The notes: generated from the letters alone by a model not told the origin. A stretch of DNA of 7,808 bases from Planctomycetota bacterium (GCA_023397045.1 JAEWUR010000391.1:1-7808), one strand, 5' to 3'; counted from the first letter of the stretch, positions 1-7,808 are shown. Numbers and translations are program-made.

Positions 1-3000
1 TCGAGGCGGTGCCGGCCCAACAAAGCAAGTCGTCGCCTGCGCCGGTGTCCTTTTCCGCGTCAGCCCATGAGCCACCCCAAATGTCGAAATTGAGAACCCG
101 AACGCCCGTTTCCTCCGAATCGGCCAGCGGTGTGAACGCGCCGTCATAATCCAAGGAGATGAGGGTGGAAGAATTCAATTCGCCGACCGGATTCGGAGTA
201 TCGCCGGCGCCACTGCCGCCGCTGCTGGCCCCGGGCAAACTACCGTAAATCGTGTTGTTGACAATCCGCACGTACGGAACCGCGGACGACGGCTCGCCCG
301 TTGTATCTCCATCGCCGGCGACATAGATCCCGCCCGTACGATTGTACGCCAAAATGTTGTTCACAATCGTGATGCCGGGAACCAGACCCGCCGAGTCGCC
401 CGTGAATAGAGGCATCGGCGAACTGGGATGAGCCCCCTCGCTGACCGCATCGCGAGCATCCGGCTGCACGACAATGCCGTACCCCGACGAATACATGATC
501 CGGCACGAATCAATAATCAATTGCCCCTGGTCGCGAGCAACGTTCTCGTCGCCAAGCCCATCCGTCATCGTCAGCGGCGTGAGACGATCGTTCGTGTCAA
601 TGGCAAACGGGGCGTAAACAAGCGTCGGGGCCGGCGGGATACCCGTCAGCGCGACCGAAAGGCCCGAAAGCGACGTGAATTTTAACGTGGTCCCCAATGG
701 CCCGGCCAACGTCCCAAGAGTCGTCGCCTGCCGAATCTCAAGCTGATAGTATCCGGACGGAACCTCCTCCGCCAACACATAATCCCCGGAATCCACGAAC
801 GCCGGATTCGCGTCGACGGCAGCGCCGGTCACCATCTCCCCGCGCTCCGCGAAACCAACAATGATGTCGTCAACGTAAAAGCCCTCGTGGTTATTGTCCA
901 CTTCGCCCTGGCCATAGTCCGAATCGCCGACCACCGCTTTGCCCGCCGTGTTGAAATCGAACTTCAACCGGAGATTGCTCTCGCCCGCGCAGTCGTCCAG
1001 GTCGATCACCGCCTGCCGCCAAACGCCGTCGGCCGTCAACAAGACAATCCCGTCTTCCGCGTCGGCCGGGTTGCTGGTCGCCAAGAGCGTGTCCCACGTC
1101 GATCCGCCGTCCTTCGAAATGTAGACCGTCGCAAGGTCGTATTTGCCCGATTGGTCCGTCGCCAGCAGATACGTGAAGTACAAGCGAGGCAGGTCCTCGG
1201 CCTCGTAGCCCACCAGGCTGAACGAGGTCTGCGACGTCAACGATCCCTTCGCCCCACCAGGCAGATCGTAGGTGCCGTAACGAGAATCGCCCGCCGAAAA
1301 ATAGCTGTCCGCGCCGTCCTGATTGACCGCCAAGGAGACCGCCTCTTCCGCCGCTCGATAGGGGTTCTCAAGACCAAAGTAGTAGCTGGTCAAACCGTTG
1401 GCCGTATTGGCCGAGTCGTTGCGGTCGTAGTCGGCATAACTAAGCAAGGCACTGCTCACCGGATCGCGCGTGTGGTCGAAGGCCGCGTTGATCCCGTGCC
1501 CAACGTCCTGGCCATGCAGGTTCGACTCGTGCCAAAGGTTGTAGTCGATCGGCGAAAACGCGACGCCCGTCGCCGAACCGCTAAGCGACTTCGTCGTCAC
1601 CGTCCCGGGACTCGCAGGATTGAACGCCACCAATTCACCCGACGACGTCGTTGCGAAAAGCATGTTGGCGTAGGCCCCATTGCCAACATTCTCCGGACCA
1701 GCCGTCAGACCCGTGAAGCCGACGCCCGCTCCAATCGCACCGGTCATGTCGACCGGCGTGCCGAGTGTCACTCCGCCCGCCGAGACCTTCCAAGTGTCGA
1801 GGGCAAAGGTCGTGAAAATGGTTGGATCCGCAGGATCCGTCCACGACACGTCACCGGCCGCGACGGCCACGCAGCCCCAAGTGGCGGTGTAAGGATCCGT
1901 GCTGTCCGTCAAACCGGAAATCGGATAAAACTTGCCGGCCGAATCGACGGCATAGAATTGGTGGTTCAAGACCGCAAGGCCCGTGACGGTGGCTGTTCCG
2001 GCATCGAGAACCGCAAACGGAAGAATGTTGGTTCCTTCTCGCTCCTTCGTCTCCGTTCCAGGCCGCTGGATCGCGGTTCCCGTTCTTTCATCAATAACGA
2101 AGAGCAAGTTCTGCGTCTTGGCCCCAAAGGGATCGGGCGCAACGCCCGTCATGTTCGCAACCGCCCAGACATACCGATTCCCCGATGCATCGTAGGAGTA
2201 GGCTAGCGCGTTGAACACCAGACTGCCGGTGGCCGCAAGCTTTGTCGCGTCGGCCGGATCGTTGTCAAAAGTCGTGATGCCCAGGTTTTGATCGCTGACG
2301 ACGCTGCCATCGATCGCGCTGAGCTGCCGGTAGACGCTTCCGCCCGTGCCTCCGCCCGTAATGGTGAACAGCTTGCCATCGTTGCGTATCGCGATATCGT
2401 TGTAGGCCCAACCCGGTGCATTCGGCAATACGCCCGAGCCTGTAATATCCCACACGGTGCTGCCCGAAGACGCATCAATCTGCAAAAGGTCGTTGCCCGT
2501 CGAAATGTACGCGCCCACGTCCGCCAGCGTCAAATCGGTGGGAGTGAGGTTCAGGCTCGTTACCACCGCGGCCGGATGGTTCGTCTGCGTAACCGTGTTG
2601 ATGTGGTCCTCAACGATGCGACCGATCGTGTCGATCGGCTCGCGCCGAACCAACGCCTGATTGAACGCCGCCGCTTCTTTGGCCGTCGTCGTCACCGCCA
2701 CGTAATACGTCTCGTTATGTTCCGGCAGCAAAACCGGACCGATGTACGGATCCAACGGCCCAAAACTGCCGGCGCTCAAGTTCGTCTTGTCGCCGTTCGC
2801 CTGATCGTCCTCCACGTTCGAACCGGTGCTCGTCAGAATCAGCCTCCCAGCCGAATCGAACACCCAAAGGGTCAGGTCCGGGCGAGTCAGACCGTCCGCA
2901 TAGTCAATATCGAAAACGGTCGACCAGATCGAGCCCTGGCCGCTCAAGGGCGTAAGCCGCTGGACATCGGTCAAATCAAGAGAGAAGCGATACCAGTCAA

Positions 3001-6000
3001 CATCGGCCTGACCGGAAATATCTCCGCCGACGCCAATCGTGCCGAGACCCGATTCCAGCAAATTGCCGAGATTCTGCGCCGACCCGAGTGGATTCTCTGG
3101 GTCCGTCGTGTCGACTTCGCTCGACTCGGTCAAAATCGGCGAACTCGTCGGCAAACCCCGTACATCAATCGCGTTGCCGGCATACAAGATGTTCGCGGCG
3201 TGAATCGCCGAACCCGGAGCCTCGTCCGTCTCCTGCAACCGGATCTGAAGTTGATACGTGCCGGTCGACTTCGGGCTCGCATTGCGGACCTTCACATAAT
3301 ACGTCTGCTGCTGCGTGCCGCTGCCAGGCAAGACAATCGACGTCCCCGCGTCCCGTGCGTTGATCGAATAGTAGTCGTTGGCAATCGACGTGTTGTCAGC
3401 CGTGAAAAGCACGTTCCCGCTGGCATTGACCAACTCGATCACCGTGTCGAGCGAAAGCAGCGTCTTGTCGATGTCCAACCAGACCCGCGTGCCGGGCGTC
3501 GCCTGGAAATTGTAAATGTCGACGTCGGTCTCCGTGCTCAATCGGCCGTGGACCTCGAAACCAAGCCGCTGGTTCTCGTCGCCCCCGTTCAGCGTGGTCG
3601 CCAACGCGCCAAGCGACTGCGAACTACTCGGGCTGTTGTTGCCGCCCGCATCGGCTTCGGTCTCGTTGGCCACCGCCACGTTCCGGTCGTTGCTCCGGCT
3701 GTCAATAACAATGCCGCGCCAATCGCCCGCCTGGGCGCTGGTCGCGCTGCCGTTATTGTTCGTGTCCTTCTGCGGATTGTTCGAAGCGTTCAAACCCGCG
3801 CCCACCGTATCGTCCGCCAGCGAGGTCAGCACCACCGGATGGTCCGGCGAACCAAGCACCTGGATCGAACCGCCAATGCGGTCGGCAAACTCCAACGCCG
3901 TGCCCGTCGCCGTGAAACCCGCGTTGACGCCTTGGAGCTTCACGACCAGACTCGCCGTCGGGCTGCTCTGCAACCGCAGCCCGCCGTAAGTGTGGAAATT
4001 CGGAACGATTATCTCGTTATACAATACGTGAACGATGTCCGTATCGTCCCAGATGCTTCCCGTCGTCAACGTGCCCCCGCGAACGACCAGCCCGTTGATC
4101 GCGCTGTTCGTGATGCGATTCTCCCGAACCAGCGGCCCATAGTTGTCCGAGTAATCGTCGAACGACGCATGGTTCAGATCAAGTACGCCCGTGCTTCGGC
4201 CGAGGTCCGGCGTGATCGTCGCCACCAGCGAGTTGCAGTCGATGTTGATCGCAGCCCCCTCGTTGTCGATCAGCGTGTTGCCGACAATCACCGGCTGCGC
4301 GCCGCGAACATAGATCGTCGCCGCCGCCGCGACGCCGCGGCCGTTCCGATCAACGTCCTGGTCGCCCTGGCTGCCGTCGGCCGCGTTGTTGCGGAACAAC
4401 GAATTCGTAATGCGCACGTCGGCCTGCTGAACCTCGATCACGTCGAAATGCGCGTACCCGCCCTCGATGGCCGATGTGCCGCCGCCAAAGAAAATCTGCG
4501 CGTTGTCGATCGAACCCGTCGAACCGAGACCGAAGTAAAGCCCGGCCCAATCGCCCCCATTCCCCGCCGTGACGCCGTTGCGGCTGGTGTCAAACGTGCC
4601 GCCGGCCCCGTGGCGATCGTCGTTCAACGAAGTGAACAAAATCGGCCGACTCGGCGTGCCTTCGGCGATCAACTGCGCACCCGTCTCGGCCTCGATCCGC
4701 GTCCCGCCCAACTTGACGATGACGCCCGGATCGATGACCAGCCTCGCCGCCGTCCGCATGTCGATCGTCGTCCCATTCAAAACCGGCGTGCCTTGATTGC
4801 CCGAAATAATCAAATTCGACGCCAACACGTAGACCATGTCGCATTCGCGGAACCGCGCCGACACTTCCAACTCGTTCGGCGGCAGACCCGTCTGCTCCTG
4901 AATGCGCACGCGCAGCGCGTTGCCGCTGTTCTGCGACAACGTGTTGCCCGCAATCATCGGACCAACCCGGTCATAGTCCAACATGTACCGGGTGCCCGTG
5001 TTGCTCTCGAACTTCGATTCCAGGAAACTGTTCGGGTCGGCCGACACCGCATAGTCGGCCCCGTAAGAAATCTCGTTGAACGTGATCGTCGGCCGAGCCT
5101 CGTTCATGTAGATCGACGTGTACGCCTGCGAAACCGAATCCACGTTCACCAAGCCGCCGCCGTACCGGATGTCGGCGTGGTTCACGTAATTCAGGAAAAT
5201 CCCTTCCTTCTCCAACACCGTATGCCCAAGGTCGTAGTCCAACTCGTTCCGGAAGACCAGACCGCCCCAGTTGCCGCCCGCCGGCGCATTCGCGCCGCCG
5301 TAATTGTCGACGCCCAACGACTTGTCCAGGAACGAAGTGAAATAGACGCTGTTGCCCGGCGTGCCAAGCACTTGGAACGCGCCGCGACTGCGATCCTCGG
5401 TCTGCGACGAACTGCCCACCCCGATGTTCGCCTTCCGCAGCTTGAACATCGCGCCTGCATCGACCATCAGCGTGACCCCGCCCGGCACTTCAAGCGTCGC
5501 TCCATCCTTCAACGCCCGACCGTACTGGTCGAACCCAATCTCATACGCGGCGTTGTCCTTCATCGTGCTGGTCAACGGGCTGGCCGAAGGGCCCGACCCT
5601 GGACTGAAAATCGCCACGGGCCCCACAAGTTCAATGAGCTTCGGCGCGGCCGCGTTGACGTCCGCCGCCCGAACGTAAAGCGGCAACGCCTCGACGCTCG
5701 ACGATGACACCGGATTGTTGATCGCGTTGCGAATCGCGGCGGCGATCATCGCCGCGCTGTCGGTCGATCGGAACGGAACGCGCACGTTGCCCGCGCCCAC
5801 GCCGTTGCTTTGCCCCGACGCATTGACCGCGTCAAACTCGAACCAAACCGTGTTCACGCCGTCGCTAACCGAAAACTTCTGGCCGTCCGCCAGCTTCGCC
5901 CCCGTGATGTCCGTGCCGTCGGCCTTCACGGTCTGAAAGGCCTTGCCGTCAAAATCGTTCGCCGTGTTGTTGCCAACAATCCGCACCACGTCGCCCGCTC

Positions 6001-7808
6001 CGGCATGACCCAACGCGTCGTCAATCTCCCTGTACGGATGCTCCACCGTGCCGTCTTGAAGCGCGGACGCTGAAACGCTCGCATCGACGATGATCGTGTT
6101 GCTGATCGACGCGCTGGTAAACCAAAAATTGTACGTGCCGCCCGCCGCGCCGTCGAAGTCGCCGTCCAACAGCCGGCCCGTCTTGTCCGTCAAACCCGTG
6201 TCCACCGTCTTCGCAAAGTTCAACCGCAACTGGTATTGCCCTTGCGACGTGCCGCCGATCCCGCTGTCCTCGATGTCCGGATCGTACGATTCGTTCCCCT
6301 TAGCGCTCACGCCCACATAGTACTCGCCGGCCGCCAAATACACGTTCAAATACGAGTCCTTGCCGAAATAATCGCCGTTTCGGGCGATCACATTCCCTGC
6401 CGAATCGTACAGCGTCAGCGCAGTGTCCAACAGATTCGGCGTCGAGCCCGGTTGATACCGCTCGGCGAACGTCTCCACGCTGAGAACGCCGGCCTGCGTC
6501 ACGTTGAACTTGAACAGATCGACGTCGATGCTGTCCGGCCGGTGCAGCAGTTGACCGTGAATCACGTCCGCATTGCCCGGATACATCGCGTCGTCTGTGA
6601 GGATCGGCAACTCCGAATCGCCGTCGCCCGACATGATCGTGTCGCCCGACAAATCGTAGGCGTGCGTCAGCCCAAGCTGATGCAGCAGCTCGTGCATCGT
6701 CGCGTTCCAGAAATCGCTGCCCGGCAAGCCCGCGTCGTTCGAATAGATCGAACTGTTGATCACCACCAACGTGTTGGTCGGCGGATCGGCCTGACTGGGA
6801 ATGAGTGGATTCACCGGAAAATCCGGATCCGTGTAGGCGTCGACCCCGTTCTGACCGGTCGGCGCATACACCGCCCGCGGATCCCCGACGACGATCGCAA
6901 CGTCCGTCGGGCTGGTCGGCGAAACGACTTCGTAAAACTGTACGCCGAAATACCCCTCGAACAACGCGTACATCCGGCGAACCGCTTCCTTCTGCGACTC
7001 GGTGATCAAATTCGTCAACGTCGGCTGAAGAACGCCGTCCTCATTCTCGTACTTGTAAGTCGTCGGGAACGAGTAGGTGAACGTACTAATCTCGCCGTTC
7101 GGTCCAACGTCAATGTCGGCGTCCAGCGTGTGGCTGTCATAGTCCTGGTCAATCCGAAGCGGCAAATCGCGATGGCCCGGCTCGTCCGTCGAACCCGGAA
7201 ACGGCATCGCATAAGGCCGCGGCCCGATCGCGCCCGAAAGAAGAACGCCCTGACTCGTCAAATCGCTCAAGGGTCTAGCATGGCCCAAATCCCCGGGAAC
7301 CAGATCGCCCGTAAGTCCATCGCCCGTCGAAAACCCGTTCGTGACGATGTTCTGATAAACGTTCCCAATGCGCAGCCGCAACGTGCCGGTCGAGTAACTC
7401 GCCAAATCCGTGCTGAAATGGAGCGTCGCCTTGTTGATCCCCTTCGCAGCGTCAAACTCGTACGTCACCGATTGCGGATTGATCCAATTGACGCCGTCGC
7501 CGGGCGTGGCCGTCTCGTTCGTGTCCATCAACTGGAAAAACGCCGCGTCGAGCTCGTCACTGGCGCCATCCTTCGTCTTGAGCTCGTCGCCCGCACTGAA
7601 ATAAACCTCGATCGTGTCGCGCGACTGCGTCAACACGCCATCGACGCGCGTGATCGGCTGCGGCACGACCGCCACCACCTGCGGCGCCGTGTCCAGATTG
7701 AATTGCATGTCCAAAACCGTCTGCTGGCTCGCGCCTTTCACGTGCTTGAAGGCGTCGTTCGTCGCATTCTTCAACGGCCCAACCTTGTTGCCGCTGACCA
7801 GTTGAATC
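1..7808 (-). CDS. Giant multidomain secreted/surface protein with matrixin-like protease, PPC and beta-helix modules (partial at both ends)
   Basis: One reading frame on the reverse strand (codon lowest coordinates congruent to 2 modulo 3) has no stop in 2602 complete codons, and it translates into coherent recognisable domains throughout. In order these are an Ig-like domain, a metzincin with HELLHQLGLTH, a PPC domain, a DUF1565-like motif, a beta-helix region with three repeated modules, two further PPC-like domains, a propeller-like region, a MAM-like jelly roll and more beta-helix coils. I count only six cysteines, and the composition is rich in Asp, Asn, Gly, Thr and Ser, as expected for a large exported protein. 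Start, signal peptide, stop and any C-terminal sorting or dockerin-type domain are outside the window, so no start can be chosen and export is inferred. No frameshift or in-frame stop is seen, so the gene looks intact. The family resembles giant proteins of Planctomycetota; the biological role is unknown, with adhesion or polymer processing the likeliest guesses. Confidence 0.96.
61..560 (-). other. Second right-handed beta-helix run, continuing past the window edge
   Basis: Window residues about 2416-2582. Coils visible are QGQLIIDSCRIMYSSGYGIV, GITIVNNILAYNRTGGIYVAG and YVRIVNNTIYGS, with the repeated 'I.NN.I....' asparagine ladder of parallel beta-helices. Between this run and the MAM-like domain (about 561-841) lies a linker with SGYYQLEIRQ and FAIDTNDRL. 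The C-terminal edge, LNFDIWGGSWAD, is cut by the window, so the number of coils is unknown. Confidence 0.7.
842..1400 (-). other. MAM/immune-inhibitor-A-like jelly-roll domain
   Basis: Window residues about 2137-2322. The domain starts with LTSYYFGLENP and includes KGSLTSQTSFSLVGYEAE, LYFTYLLATD, VYISKDGGSTWDTLL, WRQAVIDLDDCAGESNLRLKF and EGFYVDDIIVGFAERG. The series 'L.F.y.l ... V.iS.DGG.tW ... vDLddfaG..nvrLrF ... GfyVDDI.vg' is characteristic of jelly-roll ligand-binding domains found beside secreted peptidases and in MAM-like modules. Binding to sugars or proteins is the expected role. It precedes the second beta-helix run. Confidence 0.75.
1545..2545 (-). other. Beta-propeller-like (PQQ/quinoprotein-like) region
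   Basis: Window residues about 1755-2087. Successive segments pair a short 'observable' strand with a polar turn: NDLLQIDASSGSTVWDITG, AYNDIAIRNDGKLFTITGG, QNLLFVIDERTGTAI, VTGLAVLNHQFYAVDSAGKF and YANMLFATTSSGELVAFNP. The 'L..iD..tG..' spacing resembles blades of quinoprotein-like or WD-like propellers. I cannot fix the blade number, and no cofactor-binding residues are evident. A role as a binding platform is inferred. An alternative is an irregular all-beta spacer. Confidence 0.5.
2684..3105 (-). other. PPC-like beta domain, copy 3
   Basis: Window residues about 1568-1708. It begins SAQNLGNLL and GGDISGQADVDWYRFSLD, continues with DLTLWVFDSAGRLILTSTGS, and ends with HNETYYVAVTTT. This is again the D.D.Y.F / L.vfD..G / YYVaV series of PPC domains. 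It is longer than copy 1 because of an extra stretch around DDQANGDKTNLSAGSFGPLD. A helical linker, VRREPIDTIGRIVEDHI, follows and leads into the propeller-like region. Confidence 0.72.
3230..3630 (-). other. PPC-like beta domain, copy 2
   Basis: Window residues about 1393-1526. The opening SSSQSLGAL and FEVHGRLSTETDVDIYNF are followed by TRVWLDIDKTLLSLDTVIEL, NASGNVLF, QQTYYVKVRN and TGTYQLQIRLQE. The same 'G.l....D.D.Y.F ... l.l....G ... YYV.V ... Y.L.I' order as in copy 1 supports a PPC fold. A short beta-helix-like stretch (AIHAANILYAGNAIDVRG) links it to the next PPC-like domain. Confidence 0.75.
3704..3958 (-). repeat. Beta-helix module C, core (third of three)
   Basis: Window residues about 1284-1368. 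Motifs again follow the module order: TASLVVKLQGVNAGF, GGSIQVLGSPDHPVVLTSLADD, a DTNNNGS loop, and AGDWRGIVIDSRSNDRN. Unlike A and B it is not followed by a long series of coils; a PPC-like domain begins soon after, so this copy appears to terminate the first beta-helix. Core-to-core spacing is about 250-265 residues between successive copies. Confidence 0.75.
4532..4750 (-). repeat. Beta-helix module B, core (second of three)
   Basis: Window residues about 1020-1092. The motifs match module A in order: ARLVIDPGVIVKLGG, GAQLIAEGTPSRPILFTSLN, a DTSRNG loop, and GGDWAGLYFGLG. Coils that follow, down to about 3960, parallel those after module A: VIEVQQADVRITNSLFRNN, PVIVGNTLIDNEGAAINI, YGPLVRENRITNSAINGLVV and DIVHVLYNEIIV. 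A calcium-loop-like DQDVDRNGRG segment lies within them near 4335-4365. Similarity to A and C is clear at protein level but not at DNA level, so the duplication is old. Confidence 0.8.
5252..5506 (-). repeat. Beta-helix module A, core (first of three)
   Basis: Window residues about 768-852. Ordered motifs: GATLEVPGGVTLMVDAGAMF, then FKLRKANIGVG, RGAFQVLGTPGNSVYFTSFLD, and GGNWGGLVFRNELD. The pattern 'v.l.v..G..kl ... G..qV.GTP..pV.FTSl.D ... GdW.Gl.F' recurs twice more downstream. Further coils follow this core down to about 4755: HADIRYGGG, PTITFNEIS, VGPMIAGNTLSQNSGNALRV and MVYVLASNLIIS. These are the inward-facing Ile/Val and stacked Asn typical of right-handed parallel beta-helices. No pectate-lyase-type catalytic set is evident. 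Confidence 0.8.
5541..5959 (-). other. Inserted 'SDGvNTVxFEFD' beta/alpha domain of about 140 residues
   Basis: Window residues about 617-755. The segment contains GQKFSVSDGVNTVWFEFD, a GNVRVPFRSTDSAAMI stretch, a short amphipathic helix IAAAIRNAINN, a SSSS linker and a closing LIELVGPVAIF strand. I recognise a recurrent module of giant bacterial surface proteins with the pattern 'tFtvsDG.ntvtFEF ... vpf....taa..a.aI..aIn', but know no established function for it. It separates the DUF1565-like motif from the first strong beta-helix strands, so it looks like an insertion into the helix start. Confidence 0.55.
5966..6100 (-). other. DUF1565-like entry motif of a right-handed beta-helix
   Basis: Window residues about 570-614. 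NTIIVDAS is followed by DGTVEHPYREIDDAL and AGAGDVVRIVGNN. The pattern 'DGT...PY..I..AL..A..GD.V.I' is the typical start of DUF1565/NosD-type parallel beta-helices. Normally the first helix coil with an 'AY.IGF' or 'DG.TL.VP.GVT' strand follows soon after. Here that continuation appears only at about 5540, after an extra domain. Confidence 0.7.
6215..6550 (-). other. PPC-type (bacterial pre-peptidase C-terminal) beta domain, copy 1
   Basis: Window residues about 420-531. The hallmarks appear in order: SIDVDLFKFNVTQAG, then LSVETFAER, LLDTALTLYDSAGNVIARN, AGEYYVGVSA, and the closing G.YQLRLNF. This is the classic D.D.F.F ... L.LYD..G ... YYV.V ... Y.L.L pattern of PPC domains. These are secreted beta-sandwich modules, usually found next to exported peptidases and thought to aid binding or processing. 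It follows the metzincin immediately, which supports a protease-plus-PPC functional unit. Confidence 0.85.
6580..7090 (-). other. Matrixin-like metzincin zinc metalloprotease domain
   Basis: Window residues about 240-409. The zinc-binding motif HELLHQLGLTH (codons at 6662-6694) fits HExxHxxGxxH exactly: His372, His376 and His382 are the predicted zinc ligands and Glu373 the catalytic base. Upstream segments fit a matrixin-type N-terminal subdomain: ISTFTYSFPTTY as an entry strand, the helix ITESQKEAVRRMYALFE, the strand FGVQFYEVV, and DVAIVVGD. A Met-turn candidate, TIMSG (Met392), follows ten residues after the third His; a second, DAMYPG (Met408), lies further on. All metal-binding and catalytic residues are present, so an active peptidase is plausible. 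Neither the substrate nor a propeptide or cysteine switch is visible. It could act on environmental proteins or on the parent chain itself. Confidence 0.88.
7361..7690 (-). other. SbsA/Big_5-like Ig domain
   Basis: Window residues about 40-149 of the giant protein. The segment opens with APQVVAVVPQPITR and SRDTIEVYFS, passes through an FFQLMDT strand and closes with KATLHFSTDL and GTLRLRIGN. This is the usual pattern of bacterial Ig-like domains of the SbsA/Big_5 type: an opening Pro-rich strand, an 'I.V.FS..L' strand and a final 'G.YRLRI' strand. Such domains act as spacers or binding modules outside the cell. It lies directly upstream of the protease module. The family call rests on motif pattern only. 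Confidence 0.6.

Noticed and set aside
1487..1543. Second zinc-protease site (WHESNLHG)
   Set aside because: The spacing is HExxxH rather than HExxH, and it sits at a domain junction without a protease-like context.
887..2206. Plus-strand open frame of 439 codons
   Set aside because: Same codon-aligned antisense register; the Arg-rich product has no domain, while the opposite strand encodes the jelly-roll and propeller-like regions.
2203..2478. Minus-strand open frame of 91 codons in another register
   Set aside because: Overlaps the continuous giant frame, which encodes propeller-like strands here; the product is biased in composition and has no domain.
3516..3989. Plus-strand open frame of 157 codons with Ser/Pro/Leu-rich product
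   Set aside because: Antisense shadow over PPC copy 2 and beta-helix module C; the hydrophobic stretches are not a convincing membrane segment and no domain is recognised.
4319..4342. GC-rich cgc-type triplet run as a possible DNA repeat
   Set aside because: It simply encodes a short Val-Ala-rich strand (GVAAAATIYV) in the beta-helix and is not a tandem repeat of note.
2288..5707. Plus-strand open frame of 1139 codons
   Set aside because: It is codon-aligned antisense to the minus-strand gene; its product is an Arg/Val-rich low-complexity chain with no recognisable domain, and its openness is explained by the rarity of TTA/CTA/TCA codons in the real gene.

Overview
The whole window lies inside one protein-coding gene on the minus strand. 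Read in the register whose codons have lowest coordinates 2, 5, 8 ... 7805, the reverse complement is open from end to end. I went through every codon and found no stop in 2602 complete codons. The start codon and any signal peptide lie beyond position 7808, and the stop codon lies beyond position 1. The product is therefore a giant protein of more than 2600 residues, roughly 270 kDa or more for the visible part. There is no intergenic DNA, so I see no promoter, terminator, RNA gene, mobile element or CRISPR array.

From N to C terminus (high to low coordinates) the layout is: an SbsA/Big_5-like Ig fold (about 7690-7361); a matrixin-like metzincin with the full zinc motif HELLHQLGLTH (about 7090-6580); a PPC-type beta domain (about 6550-6215); a DUF1565-like beta-helix entry motif (about 6100-5966); an apparently inserted domain of about 140 residues (about 5959-5541); a long right-handed beta-helix region holding three divergent copies of one module, with cores at about 5506-5252, 4750-4532 and 3958-3704; two more PPC-like domains (about 3630-3230 and 3105-2684); a beta-propeller-like region (about 2545-1545); a MAM/immune-inhibitor-A-like jelly-roll domain (about 1400-842); and a second run of beta-helix coils (about 560-61) that continues out of the window.

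Organism (inference): this domain set, the size, the moderately high GC, the acidic Asp/Asn/Gly/Thr-rich composition and only about six cysteines fit the giant secreted or surface proteins of Planctomycetota, probably a Pirellula-like lineage. I recall the phrasing of several motifs from such proteins, but no search was possible.

Function (inference): a secreted or cell-surface multidomain protein that combines one zinc-protease module with many carbohydrate- or protein-binding beta modules. Adhesion, polymer attachment or self-processing are all plausible, and the sequence does not decide between them. The long plus-strand open frames are codon-aligned antisense shadows of this gene.
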